A stretch of DNA of 64,000 nucleotides from JADJAH01 sp964615795. Its GTDB lineage: Bacteria; Bacteroidota; Ignavibacteria; Tepidaquicellales; Tepidaquicellaceae. The stretch is taken from NCBI GenBank assembly GCA_964615795.1, contig CAZTQR010000005.1, positions 19,678 to 83,677 on the forward strand. The letters are read 5' to 3'. Under the pieces are notes generated by a model, which saw nothing but the letters and a program-made list of their open reading frames with translations, was not told where the DNA came from and did no database searches. Each line of letters starts with the position of its first letter. The first letter of the stretch is position 1. The translations under genes and the position numbers were made by a program. Positions 8,614 to 16,743 of the stretch are shown one piece after another.

Positions 8614-9339
8614 TTATAACTTGCCGAAGACAGACTTCAGCTTTAGTTTCCAGACCATAAAGTATGCTTCATAAACAACCTTCCTTGACATTTTAGACTC
8701 CCCTTCGCGCCTGTCAATGAAAAGTATCGGCACTTCAACGATCTTAAATCCCTTCTTGTAGAATTTGAACTTCATCTCTATCTGAAATGAGTAGCCGTTG
8801 GATTTCACTTCATCAAGATTGATCTGCTTCAGTGCGCATACCTTGTAGCACATGAATCCCGCCGTAGTATCCTTGACCTTCAGCCCTGTGACCGTCCTTG
8901 TATAAACGGAGGCCATGTAGCTGAGTATGAGCCGGCTGAGAGGCCAGTTGAGCACAGAGATCCCGTTCACATATCTTGAGCCGATCACCATATCATATCC
9001 TTCATCAATCTTTGCGATGAAGTCTTTGAGATACTTCGGGTCATGCGAAAAGTCTGCGTCCATTTCAAACACAACATCGTATCCTCTTTCAATCGCATAT
9101 CTGAATCCCGCAACATAGGCCGTGCCAAGCCCGAGCTTCTTTTCCCTCCTCATCACGTTCACCGCGGGGTTGTTCATAGATTCCACAAGGTCTGCGGTTC
9201 CGTCCGGAGAATTGTCATCCACCACAAGTATGTTGAATGCGTTTTCCCCGTTGCTGTTCGCAAGCACATCAGGAATTATCTTTGTGATGTTGTCCGCTTC
9301 GTTGTATGTCGGGATGATGACAAGAATGCGCTTCTGCAT
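8614..9339 (-). CDS. Polyprenol-phosphate sugar synthase (dolichyl-phosphate mannose synthase-like GT2)
   Basis: This cytoplasmic-face enzyme loads mannose or another hexose from a nucleotide sugar onto polyprenyl phosphate. The 241 residues cover one GT2 domain: ILVIIPTYNEADNI, VVDDNSPDGTADL, a GLGTAYVAGF segment, and EMDADFSHDP with the metal-binding DAD. The C-terminal part has the YSFQIEMKFK and PILFIDRREGESKM motifs typical of the DPMS/Ppm1 group. It lacks C-terminal membrane helices, so it is the short Ppm1 type. The gene starts immediately after the WbaP-like gene ends and lies just upstream of a GT-C transferase that would use a lipid-linked donor. The sugar itself cannot be decided from sequence. 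Confidence 0.87.
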   Translation of the reverse strand: MQKRILVIIPTYNEADNITKIIPDVLANSNGENAFNILVVDDNSPDGTADLVESMNNPAVNVMRREKKLGLGTAYVAGFRYAIERGYDVVFEMDADFSHDPKYLKDFIAKIDEGYDMVIGSRYVNGISVLNWPLSRLILSYMASVYTRTVTGLKVKDTTAGFMCYKVCALKQINLDEVKSNGYSFQIEMKFKFYKKGFKIVEVPILFIDRREGESKMSRKVVYEAYFMVWKLKLKSVFGKL

Positions 9340-10716
9340 CTATACGCCTTTCATTCTCAGCATCACGAAGACCGTGTTTGCCATTATTTTCAGATCGAGT
9401 TTCAGACTCATGTTTTCAATGTAAAAAAAATCGTACTGAAGCTTTGACCGGACATCATCCACCGAAGTGTCATATTTGTGCTTCACCTGAGCCCACCCTG
9501 TGATCCCGGGTTTCACAAGCATTCGCTTGTAATAATATGGAATTTCCTTTTTCAGAAGATCAACAAAATACGGACGCTCCGGCCTCGGCCCGACAATGCT
9601 CATTTCATTCTTCAATACGTTTATCATCTGAGGAAGTTCATCCAGTCTTGACCTTCTCAGAAATCTGCCTATGCCCGTAACCCTCGGGTCATTTCCTCCG
9701 GACCACTGCGGCCCTTCTTCCTCAGCACCCACCTGCATTGTCCTCAGCTTGTACATCACAAATTCCTTTCCTTTTCTTCCGACCCTTTCCTGTTTATAAA
9801 ATGCCGGGCCTTTTGAACTGAGTTTAATTATGATAACTGAAATGACTATCAGCGGCGAAAAAACTATCAGCGAAACAATTGCAAGAACAATATCTATGAC
9901 CCTCTTTGCCAGCATCGCTGCCGGTGACATGATCACAGAGGCCACTTCGATCAAAGGGACTCCGTATATCTGATTTGTCTTCGCCATGCCACTTACGATC
10001 TCATACATGTCCGGCAGGATCTTTGTGTTCACTTTTTCGTCCGTGCTGTACCTCAGCACTTCGAACAGCTTCTCCTTGTCTTCCGGCTCAAGTGCGACCA
10101 GCACCTCATTCACATCATGGTCCCTTATGATCTTCTGCATGTTTTGGATCGGGCCGAGAGATCCTTCACTGCTTTGGCCATCCTCAGAAACAAACCCAAC
10201 TGCCTTGTATCCGAGTTCGGGAGCATTGTCAATCATCTCCTTAAGCTCATTAGCTTTCTTTCCCGTGCCCACTATCAGCGTATTTCTGAGCCCGATGCCC
10301 TTTCCAAGCAGGTCCTTCTGAATGCTTCTGATGATTATCCTGCCGGTACCGACAAACGTGAACATCAGCACCCAGTATATCACTATGAGAAATCTTGAGA
10401 TCGCGGGAGCGTTCTTCATGAAGTCATCAAGGAATATTGCAAAGAACAGGAACAGGCATCCGAAAGACACCGCCTTGAAGACAAGAGTGAACTCATCGAA
10501 TCTTGACCTTGCAAACCAGTGCTGATAAAGTCCCGCAAAGGAAAAAATTATCAGCCAGTAAATATAGACTGCTATTGAGGGGGCGAGGAACTCCGGTGGG
10601 TTTGCATAGAAGATCCAGCCTGACTCAACGCGTATGTAATAGTAAACCGCCCATGCCAGATTAATAGTGATAAGATCTGAAAGGAACAGCAAAAACCTTT
10701 CTGTTGCCCTGGACAT
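9340..10716 (-). CDS. Undecaprenyl-phosphate sugar phosphotransferase (WbaP/WcaJ-like priming enzyme)
   Basis: The enzyme starts polysaccharide assembly by moving a hexose-1-phosphate from a nucleotide sugar to undecaprenyl phosphate. At 458 residues it has the full WbaP/WcaJ layout: about four N-terminal membrane segments (10-110), a CoA-binding-like Rossmann domain (about 140-250), one more membrane hairpin, and the catalytic domain. That domain is complete: KRVIDI, GPAFYKQERVGRKGKEF, MYKLRTM, the catalytic pair in RLDELPQMINVL, SIVGPRPERP, and KPGITGWAQV. It is the intact counterpart of the degenerate domain fused to the GT2 at 5119-7074. It lies 18 bp downstream of the transaldolase gene in the same operon. 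Confidence 0.92.
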   Translation of the reverse strand: MSRATERFLLFLSDLITINLAWAVYYYIRVESGWIFYANPPEFLAPSIAVYIYWLIIFSFAGLYQHWFARSRFDEFTLVFKAVSFGCLFLFFAIFLDDFMKNAPAISRFLIVIYWVLMFTFVGTGRIIIRSIQKDLLGKGIGLRNTLIVGTGKKANELKEMIDNAPELGYKAVGFVSEDGQSSEGSLGPIQNMQKIIRDHDVNEVLVALEPEDKEKLFEVLRYSTDEKVNTKILPDMYEIVSGMAKTNQIYGVPLIEVASVIMSPAAMLAKRVIDIVLAIVSLIVFSPLIVISVIIIKLSSKGPAFYKQERVGRKGKEFVMYKLRTMQVGAEEEGPQWSGGNDPRVTGIGRFLRRSRLDELPQMINVLKNEMSIVGPRPERPYFVDLLKKEIPYYYKRMLVKPGITGWAQVKHKYDTSVDDVRSKLQYDFFYIENMSLKLDLKIMANTVFVMLRMKGV

Positions 10717-10734
10717 TCCGGCAAATATTCAGTT

Positions 10735-11451
10735 TCAGAAATTATAACCCGCAGAAGCAGCGTCATTGTAAAACATCTTAACTGTGTCGAGAGAAAGTTC
10801 GTCAAGATCCATACCAACCATCCTGAACTTCTTGAACAGGTCATTGGTCACAGTGATAATGTGGCAACCGCATTCTTCCGCCTGAAAAATGTTCAGCAGT
10901 TCTCGTGAACTTGCCCAAAGAAGCTCTGCATTAGGCTTTGCCTTCAAAATCTCAAGAGACTCCCTCATTGCAGGTTTCGGGTCTCTTCCGGTATCGGCAA
11001 CTCTTCCTGCAAAGACCGATACAATTGCAGGCGTAGAATTGTCAAGAGCATCTGTCACCTTCTGCACTTGAGCAGTTGTCATGATCGCGGTCACATTCAG
11101 CTTGTAACCTTCACCGCTGAGCTTGCTGATAAGACTGTATGACGGCTCACCCCTGGTGTTTGAAACGGGAATCTTAATGTAAACATTTTCACCCCATCCG
11201 CCGATAACTCTTGCCTGCCTTTCCATTGACTCAAAATCATCGGTAAAAACCTCAAACGATATCGGCAAATCCTTTATCTCGCCAAGGACCGCCTTTGCAA
11301 AGGTGACATAATCCTTCACACCATCCTTTTTCATAAGAGTCGGATTTGTGGTGAAGCCCTTTACAAGCCCTTCTTTGTATGTCTTCTTCATTTCCTCAAG
11401 ATTCGCACCGTCGGCAAAGATCTTGATCCTGAGCTCGCTTATTGATGGCAT
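10735..11451 (-). CDS. Transaldolase family protein in the GDP-heptose operon
   Basis: The protein has the TIM-barrel of the transaldolase / fructose-6-phosphate aldolase family. The signature GFTTNPTLM lies at 32-40, and the Schiff-base lysine is Lys93 in YIKIPVSN. NVTAIMT and VSVFAGRVADTGRD are also conserved. At 238 residues it is near the short FSA-like class rather than TalB. All neighbours upstream belong to GDP-D-glycero-D-manno-heptose synthesis, whose starting sugar, sedoheptulose 7-phosphate, is a transaldolase product. A dedicated supply role is therefore attractive but is an inference. The start overlaps the phosphatase gene by 13 bp. It could instead be an aldolase acting on a different sugar of the cluster. 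Confidence 0.88.
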   Translation of the reverse strand: MPSISELRIKIFADGANLEEMKKTYKEGLVKGFTTNPTLMKKDGVKDYVTFAKAVLGEIKDLPISFEVFTDDFESMERQARVIGGWGENVYIKIPVSNTRGEPSYSLISKLSGEGYKLNVTAIMTTAQVQKVTDALDNSTPAIVSVFAGRVADTGRDPKPAMRESLEILKAKPNAELLWASSRELLNIFQAEECGCHIITVTNDLFKKFRMVGMDLDELSLDTVKMFYNDAASAGYNF

Positions 11452-12035
11452 TCTGCTTTCTTGTTTGCTTGGGTAATAATTTCTGTCGCATTTGATAAAC
11501 TCCCGGCAGTTACGGTCGCATTGGTGCTCAGGGACGTGTCATCATCCTGTCCGCCTGTAAGCAGAATTGTCCTCATACCGGATCTTCTTCCGCATTCTAT
11601 GTCCGAGCCCCTGTCACCCACAAACCAGGATTCGCTTCTGTCTATTTCAAATTCCTTCACGGCCGTATCCACGAACAATGTACCAGGCTTCCTGCATTCG
11701 CAGGTCACAGCATACTGCTCTACAATTCCGTCCGGATGATGATAGCATGCAAAATAACCGGCCAGATCAATTCCCATTTCCTGCATAAGTGATCTGAACC
11801 TGTGTTCAACAGCTTTAATGTTCTCCATTGATGTCTTTCCTTTTGCATGGTCCGGCTGGTTGGTTATTACAAACAGAAGATAGCCCTGGCTGATGAGCTT
11901 ATTAAGGGCTTCTTCTGCGCCATGATCAAGCTCAAGCTCATCCGGTAAAAACGGCGGATGGAGCTCATCCCTTTGCTTGTCGTAAACAAGCTTGCTGATT
12001 GTACCGTCCCTGTCGAGAAAGACCGCCTTCCTCAT
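11439..12035 (-). CDS. gmhB: HAD-IIIA phosphatase, GmhB-like (heptose 1,7-bisphosphate 7-phosphatase)
   Basis: The enzyme removes the 7-phosphate of D-glycero-D-manno-heptose 1,7-bisphosphate. The HAD nucleophile motif is FLDRDGT with Asp8 and Asp10. A zinc-loop pattern, CYHHPDG followed by CECRKPGT, is typical of GmhB. The C-terminal acidic motif is FVGDRGSDIECG. An earlier ATG at 12053 exists, but the ATG at 12035 is preferred because it overlaps the stop of the upstream isomerase gene as ATGA and places the HAD motif at the usual distance from the N-terminus. That gives 198 residues, slightly longer than E. coli GmhB. It works with the SIS isomerase, GHMP kinase and nucleotidyltransferase next to it. 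Confidence 0.87.
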   Translation of the reverse strand: MRKAVFLDRDGTISKLVYDKQRDELHPPFLPDELELDHGAEEALNKLISQGYLLFVITNQPDHAKGKTSMENIKAVEHRFRSLMQEMGIDLAGYFACYHHPDGIVEQYAVTCECRKPGTLFVDTAVKEFEIDRSESWFVGDRGSDIECGRRSGMRTILLTGGQDDDTSLSTNATVTAGSLSNATEIITQANKKAECHQ

Positions 12036-12631
12036 TTTGAGGCAGACTCCCACTTCATCTCATTGTGCTTCACCTTCGGGTGCGTCACAAGCAAATGCCA
12101 GATGTTCGCCTGAAATGATTCTGTATGCGGAGTTATCGTGCCTGCATTCACCACCGGTATGATAAGGCATGCATCGGCAATCTTTGCAGTGTAACCGCCG
12201 TCTTTGCCCACTATTCCCAATACCGAAGCCCCGCATTCTTTTGCAAGCTTCAGGGCATTCACAAGATTCACACTTATGTTCTTTTCAAGACTTCCGCCTC
12301 CGACAGAAAAAACAAATATGCAGTCTTTGCTGTTGAGCTTGCTTCCTTTGAGCCAGTTTGAATAGCTTGTATCCCAGCCGTCATCGTTGATCCTCGCCGT
12401 GAGTTCCGATACGTTATCTGTGGGTGAATATGATTCTATACCGGCAATCTTCCTGAAATCATTTACAGCGTGCGATGCATGTCCGGCTCCTCCGCCAACT
12501 CCAAGGAAGAAAAGCCTGCCGCCACGCTCTCTCACTGATGAGATAACTTCCGCCATCTTCTCAATGGCATTCGTATCAAGACTTTGCGCAATGCTGATAA
12601 GTTCACCTATGTATTGCTGGCTGTAGTTCAA
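12032..12631 (-). CDS. gmhA: SIS-domain isomerase, GmhA-like (sedoheptulose 7-phosphate isomerase)
   Basis: GmhA converts sedoheptulose 7-phosphate to D-glycero-D-manno-heptose 7-phosphate, the entry step of heptose synthesis. The 199 residues form one SIS domain with an N-terminal helical part. The sugar-phosphate loop is seen as FFLGVGGGAGHASHAVNDF, a second glycine-rich phosphate site as FVFSVGGGS, and a C-terminal helix with HTESFQANIWHLL. The gene overlaps the nucleotidyltransferase upstream and the phosphatase downstream by 4 bp each, so the products are probably made together. Related SIS proteins act on other sugars; the call rests mainly on the complete pathway around it. Confidence 0.85.
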   Translation of the reverse strand: MNYSQQYIGELISIAQSLDTNAIEKMAEVISSVRERGGRLFFLGVGGGAGHASHAVNDFRKIAGIESYSPTDNVSELTARINDDGWDTSYSNWLKGSKLNSKDCIFVFSVGGGSLEKNISVNLVNALKLAKECGASVLGIVGKDGGYTAKIADACLIIPVVNAGTITPHTESFQANIWHLLVTHPKVKHNEMKWESASK

Positions 12632-13341
12632 TCTGCGGACTGTTTAATTTTTGTCAGATATTCACTTGTCTCATTCAAACCTTCAAAAGAACCGATCTCG
12701 TAAAACCTTTCCTTCACTTCAAATCCCGCGAGCTCATTCTTTTCAAGAAGACGGGAGTAGACTTCAGCAAGGTCAAATACTCTGCGGGTCCTGAATTCTT
12801 TAAAGCATTGCTCCGAAAGTATTCCGAGGCCGTAATCTATGTATTGCATGTCAGGCGTACGGTTCACTTTGTCGTATGTGATGATCCTTCCGTCACGGTA
12901 GCATACATTGCTCTTGTCCCACTTTCCGTCATTGCGAAACACTGTCATCAGCGCCGGCTTATCCTGTGAAAAAAAATATTCATTAATACTCTCAAAGTCA
13001 GTATTCAAATATGAATCGCCGTACATGACGAAAAATTCTCCCTGAACTTTTTCCAGAGCTTTCATAACCGCGCCGCCGGTTCCCAGCAGTTCGTCTCCGT
13101 CAAAGGAGTATTCGAGTTCAACTCCGAATTTGCTTCCGTCACCTGCATACTGCTCGATCATCTCTCCGAGATAGCTGGCGCACAGCACTATTTTGTCGAT
13201 TCCTTTTGACTTTGCAAGCTCGAGCTGATGTGCTATGAATGGCCTGCCTGCAACTTCAAGCATTGACTTAGGGATTGTCTCTGTGACCGGCCTCAGGCGG
13301 GTTGCCTTTCCGCCGGCAAGCAATATAAGCTGTCTTATCAA
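12628..13341 (-). CDS. hddC: Sugar-1-phosphate nucleotidyltransferase, HddC-like
   Basis: The enzyme joins a nucleoside triphosphate to a sugar 1-phosphate; in this context most likely GTP to D-glycero-alpha-D-manno-heptose 1-phosphate. The Rossmann-like NTP-binding signature is LILLAGGKATRLRPVTETIPKSM near residues 5-27 (key residues: GG, R and K), followed by LLGTGGAV and MYGDSYLNTDF with the metal-binding aspartates. At 237 residues it is a compact single-domain enzyme without a C-terminal beta-helix. It overlaps gmhA by 4 bp and follows the GHMP kinase gene by 13 bp. A mannose-1-phosphate guanylyltransferase-like role is the alternative. Confidence 0.83.
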   Translation of the reverse strand: MIRQLILLAGGKATRLRPVTETIPKSMLEVAGRPFIAHQLELAKSKGIDKIVLCASYLGEMIEQYAGDGSKFGVELEYSFDGDELLGTGGAVMKALEKVQGEFFVMYGDSYLNTDFESINEYFFSQDKPALMTVFRNDGKWDKSNVCYRDGRIITYDKVNRTPDMQYIDYGLGILSEQCFKEFRTRRVFDLAEVYSRLLEKNELAGFEVKERFYEIGSFEGLNETSEYLTKIKQSAD

Positions 13342-13354
13342 GCGATCCCGGGCA

Positions 13355-14338
13355 TTAGCTGTAAAAACCCGCTTTCACGCCTTCCCTCTCAAAGGCAAAC
13401 CAGGTGGGATGAAGTCCGAACTTTTTCATTGAGCTGATGAACGACGCTTTGTTTCCGGGAACATAAAACAGCACGAACCCGCCTCCTCCCGCGCCTATCA
13501 CCTTGCCTCCGAGCGCTCCGTTCTTTCTTGCGGACTCGTACACTTCGTCAATGAAGTCATCAGATATCTTTTTTGAGATGCCGCGCTTTAACAGCCAGTG
13601 CTCATGAAGCAGGTCGCCGAAATCGTCGATCTTATTCTTCTCAAGTATCTTTCTTGTATAATGTCCGATCTCCTTTATCTTGTGAAGCCTGTCAATCACA
13701 TTGTCATTGTTCTGCTTGGTCTTCCTGTTCTGGTCTTTGAGAATGTCACCGGCGGAGCGTTTCTTGTTCAGATAGAAGAGGAACATATTGTTTTGAAGTT
13801 CTACAAATGCGCCGTCACTTATGGCTACAGGTTCAACGTCAACGGTTCCGTCCTTGTTGAAAGTATATGCGTTGAATCCGCCGAAACATGATGCATACTG
13901 GTCCTGCTTGCCGATCGGTTCTTTAAGTACATTGATCTCGATATGGCAGGCTCTCTCTGCAAGCTCCTGAAGCGGATGATATTCTCTTTTGTAGGAATAA
14001 AGTGCATTGAGCAAAGCAACCGTGAAAGTGGAAGAAGTCCCGAGCCCGCAGTTTGAAGGTACATCTGCAATGGAAACGATCTCGACCTGCTTCTTTACAC
14101 CGGCATACTTAAGGGATTCCCTGAATATAGAATGCTCTATCTGCCGGATGTCGTCAACAATTTCCGTCTTTGAATATGACAGCCGTATGGATTCCTCAAA
14201 TCTTTTGTTGAGAAGTATGTGAACATATTTGTTGATTGCCGCGGCAAGCAGGAAACCTCCGAACTTCTCATAGTATGACGGAAGATCTGTTCCGCCGCCG
14301 CCCATAGATATCCTCACGGGAGCTCTTGAAATGATCAA
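13355..14338 (-). CDS. hddA: GHMP kinase, HddA-like (D-glycero-alpha-D-manno-heptose 7-phosphate 1-kinase)
   Basis: The kinase adds the 1-phosphate to heptose 7-phosphate. GHMP motifs are the N-terminal ISRAPVRISMGGGGTDLP, the ATP loop PSNCGLGTSS, and the C-terminal KVIGAGGGGFVLFY. An ATG at 14356 is in frame, but the TTG at 14338 is preferred. A strong AGGAGGT Shine-Dalgarno stretch lies 6 nt upstream of it, and the TTG overlaps the stop of the upstream epimerase gene as TTGA, the same coupling seen through this operon. That start gives 327 residues and puts the first motif at the very N-terminus, as in homologues. Such a clear Shine-Dalgarno is unusual in this window. Confidence 0.86.
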   Translation of the reverse strand: MIISRAPVRISMGGGGTDLPSYYEKFGGFLLAAAINKYVHILLNKRFEESIRLSYSKTEIVDDIRQIEHSIFRESLKYAGVKKQVEIVSIADVPSNCGLGTSSTFTVALLNALYSYKREYHPLQELAERACHIEINVLKEPIGKQDQYASCFGGFNAYTFNKDGTVDVEPVAISDGAFVELQNNMFLFYLNKKRSAGDILKDQNRKTKQNNDNVIDRLHKIKEIGHYTRKILEKNKIDDFGDLLHEHWLLKRGISKKISDDFIDEVYESARKNGALGGKVIGAGGGGFVLFYVPGNKASFISSMKKFGLHPTWFAFEREGVKAGFYS

Positions 14339-15321
14339 ACCGTGACCTCCTTCCATGCAAACCTGCCTCTTGCCGTGTCTTCGAGTATTGACTCAACTGA
14401 TTTTCTTATCGCTTCTGCAGACGAAAATCTGTTTTCCCATCCAAGCTCTCTGATCTTCGAAGAATCAAGCCTTACCACGGGCACATCGCCCTTCCATCCT
14501 CTGCTGCCGCCGGTGTATTCATAGTTCACGCCGGCGAGGTTCATGAGATTCGTCACTTCATCTGCAATTTCAGTCACAGTGATGTGGTCGGGTGTGCTTA
14601 CATTGAAATAGCTGTACCCTGAAAGATGTTTCTTCTCAATCAATCTCATAGCATCAAGCACATCCGTCACATAGATGTAGGATTTGCTCTGCGTTCCGTC
14701 GCCGAGGATCTCAAGGCGGGTCTTGTCTTCAGTGAGCTTTCTGACGAAGTCGTAACCAACTCCGTGAGTCTGATTCGGCCCGACAACATTAGCAAATCTG
14801 AAAGCCGCCGCATTGAAACCGAACATGTGGCAGTACGAACAGATTAGAGCTTCGCACGACATCTTGCTTGCGCCGTAAGTTGATATCGGAAGCTGAGGGG
14901 AGAAATCCTCGTCTGTCACTGTTGCGCCCACATCACCGTATAGACCGCTTCCCGAAGCGTAAAGAATATTCTTCACGCCGGTCTTTCTCATTGCCTCCAC
15001 AACATTGTTGGTAAGATATGTTCCCTCCCAGAAGTCAACATCCGGCTGTGTCATTGCCTTTGCTATATCGGGATTGGAAGCAAAGTGGTAAACAACATCT
15101 GACGACTCCATTGCTTCTGTCAGTTTTCCGAGGTCCTTTATGTCCTCCTTCACAAGAGTAAGCCGGCTGTCGCTGATCACATCTTCTATGTGCCACAACT
15201 TTCCGGATGACATATTGTCATATATCAGGATTCTGCAGTCCGGTTCTTCGCGGAGGATCCTTCTGGTAAGATGGCTTCCGATGAACCCTGCGCCTCCTGC
15301 GATCAAATATCTTATGCTCAA
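14335..15321 (-). CDS. NAD-dependent sugar epimerase/dehydratase (extended SDR)
   Basis: This extended short-chain dehydrogenase acts on a nucleotide sugar. The NAD-binding motif GGAGFIGSH lies at 9-17 and the catalytic YGASK near residue 149, with a SGSGLYGD substrate loop before it and FRFANVVGPNQ after it. The length of 328 residues is normal. Homology by eye is closest to UDP-glucose 4-epimerase / GDP-mannose dehydratase relatives. Placed directly upstream of the heptose kinase and coupled to it, it may modify GDP-heptose or supply another sugar of the same repeat unit. The exact reaction is not decidable here. The next gene upstream, a GT2, ends 1 bp before it. Confidence 0.85.
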   Translation of the reverse strand: MSIRYLIAGGAGFIGSHLTRRILREEPDCRILIYDNMSSGKLWHIEDVISDSRLTLVKEDIKDLGKLTEAMESSDVVYHFASNPDIAKAMTQPDVDFWEGTYLTNNVVEAMRKTGVKNILYASGSGLYGDVGATVTDEDFSPQLPISTYGASKMSCEALICSYCHMFGFNAAAFRFANVVGPNQTHGVGYDFVRKLTEDKTRLEILGDGTQSKSYIYVTDVLDAMRLIEKKHLSGYSYFNVSTPDHITVTEIADEVTNLMNLAGVNYEYTGGSRGWKGDVPVVRLDSSKIRELGWENRFSSAEAIRKSVESILEDTARGRFAWKEVTV

Positions 15322-15322
15322 A

Positions 15323-16168
15323 TCAGAAATGATGTCTTTTGAAATAATACATGAACGGCTGAAGGCCCTTCCTCACAAACCCCGGCAGAAATGAGTACGC
15401 ATATTGCGTGAGATTGAGCATGTATGCCTTTGCAAAGTGCGGGTAATCGTCTTTGTATTTCTTAATGATCTGCAATACTTGCTTTGTATTTTGCCTTTGC
15501 TGAAGAAAAGATTTGTTTTGCCCTATTGCAAGATACTCGATGAAATATTCCTTCATGTTGAAGAGTTTCCCCACCTTTCCGAACCTGAGCGCAAGGTCCA
15601 TATCCTCAGCATGATTTATGTCATTGTAGCCGCCTATCCTCTCGAAAACATCCTTTCTGAACATTACGGCAGTGTGCGCGATCGGATTAGAGTAGAGTGC
15701 ATAATCTCGGATCTCCTCATCGGTCTCATTCTTAAGGTATTTGAACATCTGATTGCCCTTTTCATCTACCAGTATACCGCCGCCGCCCACAAGCACGTAA
15801 TCCTGATTCTCATCCAAAAACTCTACCTGAAGCTTTAGCTTGTCTTTATGGCACCACCTGTCGTCATCATCAATTCTTGCAATATACCTGCCTCTTGCGG
15901 CCTTGATCCCTATGTTCAGGTAAGTGGCAATACCCTTGTTGCGAATTCTTGCGATCCTGTGATATCTGATCCTGCTGTCCTCTTCTTCAAGCTGTTTCAT
16001 CATTTCCGCAGTCCTGTCGGTGGAGCCGTCATCCACAACTATCAGCTCCCAATCCCTGAATGACTGTTCCTGAACGCTCTTAATCGACTTCATCAACAGC
16101 TCAGCCCTGTTGTAAGTGGGCATAACGATGCTTACAACCGGGTGGCAATCCTGCTCATTTGTGTCCAT
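15323..16168 (-). CDS. GT2 family glycosyltransferase
   Basis: This is the first gene of the heptose/polysaccharide operon as read from its strand. The 281 residues carry a single GT2 domain of the SpsA/WcaA kind: VSIVMPTYNRAEL, then VVDDGSTDRTAEM, then RYIARIDDDDRWCHKDKL with the metal-binding DDD. The segment NPIAHTAVMFRKDVFERIGGY typifies transferases that read acceptor and donor from one side. A short amphipathic C-terminal tail may touch the membrane. Donor and acceptor sugars are unknown; heptose from the downstream pathway is one candidate. A 575-bp gene-free stretch lies upstream and should contain the operon promoter. Confidence 0.85.
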   Translation of the reverse strand: MDTNEQDCHPVVSIVMPTYNRAELLMKSIKSVQEQSFRDWELIVVDDGSTDRTAEMMKQLEEEDSRIRYHRIARIRNKGIATYLNIGIKAARGRYIARIDDDDRWCHKDKLKLQVEFLDENQDYVLVGGGGILVDEKGNQMFKYLKNETDEEIRDYALYSNPIAHTAVMFRKDVFERIGGYNDINHAEDMDLALRFGKVGKLFNMKEYFIEYLAIGQNKSFLQQRQNTKQVLQIIKKYKDDYPHFAKAYMLNLTQYAYSFLPGFVRKGLQPFMYYFKRHHF

Positions 16169-16743
16169 TTACGGAAATTACCTATATGGCCTGAAAACTT
16201 AAAGCCAATACTGACAATTTGACTTAGATCCAATCAAGAGGGTATCACAACAGGTACGATATCAAACTCGGCTCTTTATAACGTTTAGAGTTGTCCAGAT
16301 CAAAGGAGCGGTTTCGGAGTTGGATATTGGGATCACAAAGATCACCTATTAGGAGAGTTCTGGCTGGCAATTGTATTAAAGAGAAGCGGCAGTCTGAAGG
16401 AAATTAAACAAGATCAAGGATAGCAAAGCACGTCAAGGACGTTAATACCTGACTCTTGATTTACTATTCTTTCATTTCGAAATCAAAGTATTTCATTTCT
16501 ATCTTATCGGAAAAGATCATTGACCGGACTGTTTGGCTATGTATTTTCCCTTGCTTCGGGGTCAATTCATCTTCGGACTGCAAATACTGGCAACTAAGCA
16601 AACCTTCATATGCATTTAGAGAGAATTCAAAGATTCTTCATTTCGTTTCTTCGCATGGCTGAAGCACAGCTCATCCTTTAACTTACAATTTAAATAGAAG
16701 TCATCTGCCTGAACATCCATACTTCACGACTCTAGCACTCCTT
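16169..16743. other. Gene-free stretch between the two polysaccharide clusters
   Basis: No convincing coding frame is seen in either direction; the longest (16456-16662, +) has no family resemblance. The promoter of the heptose operon is expected near 16200, but only a weak TAAGTTTT-like box is visible and it lacks a TTG at the spacing seen elsewhere in this window. No transposase remnant, tRNA or repeat was recognised. Confidence 0.5.

Noticed and set aside
16456..16662. A 68-codon open frame in the gap between the polysaccharide clusters
   Set aside because: Its composition is typical of chance translation in AT-rich DNA, with no ribosome site, homology or conserved context.
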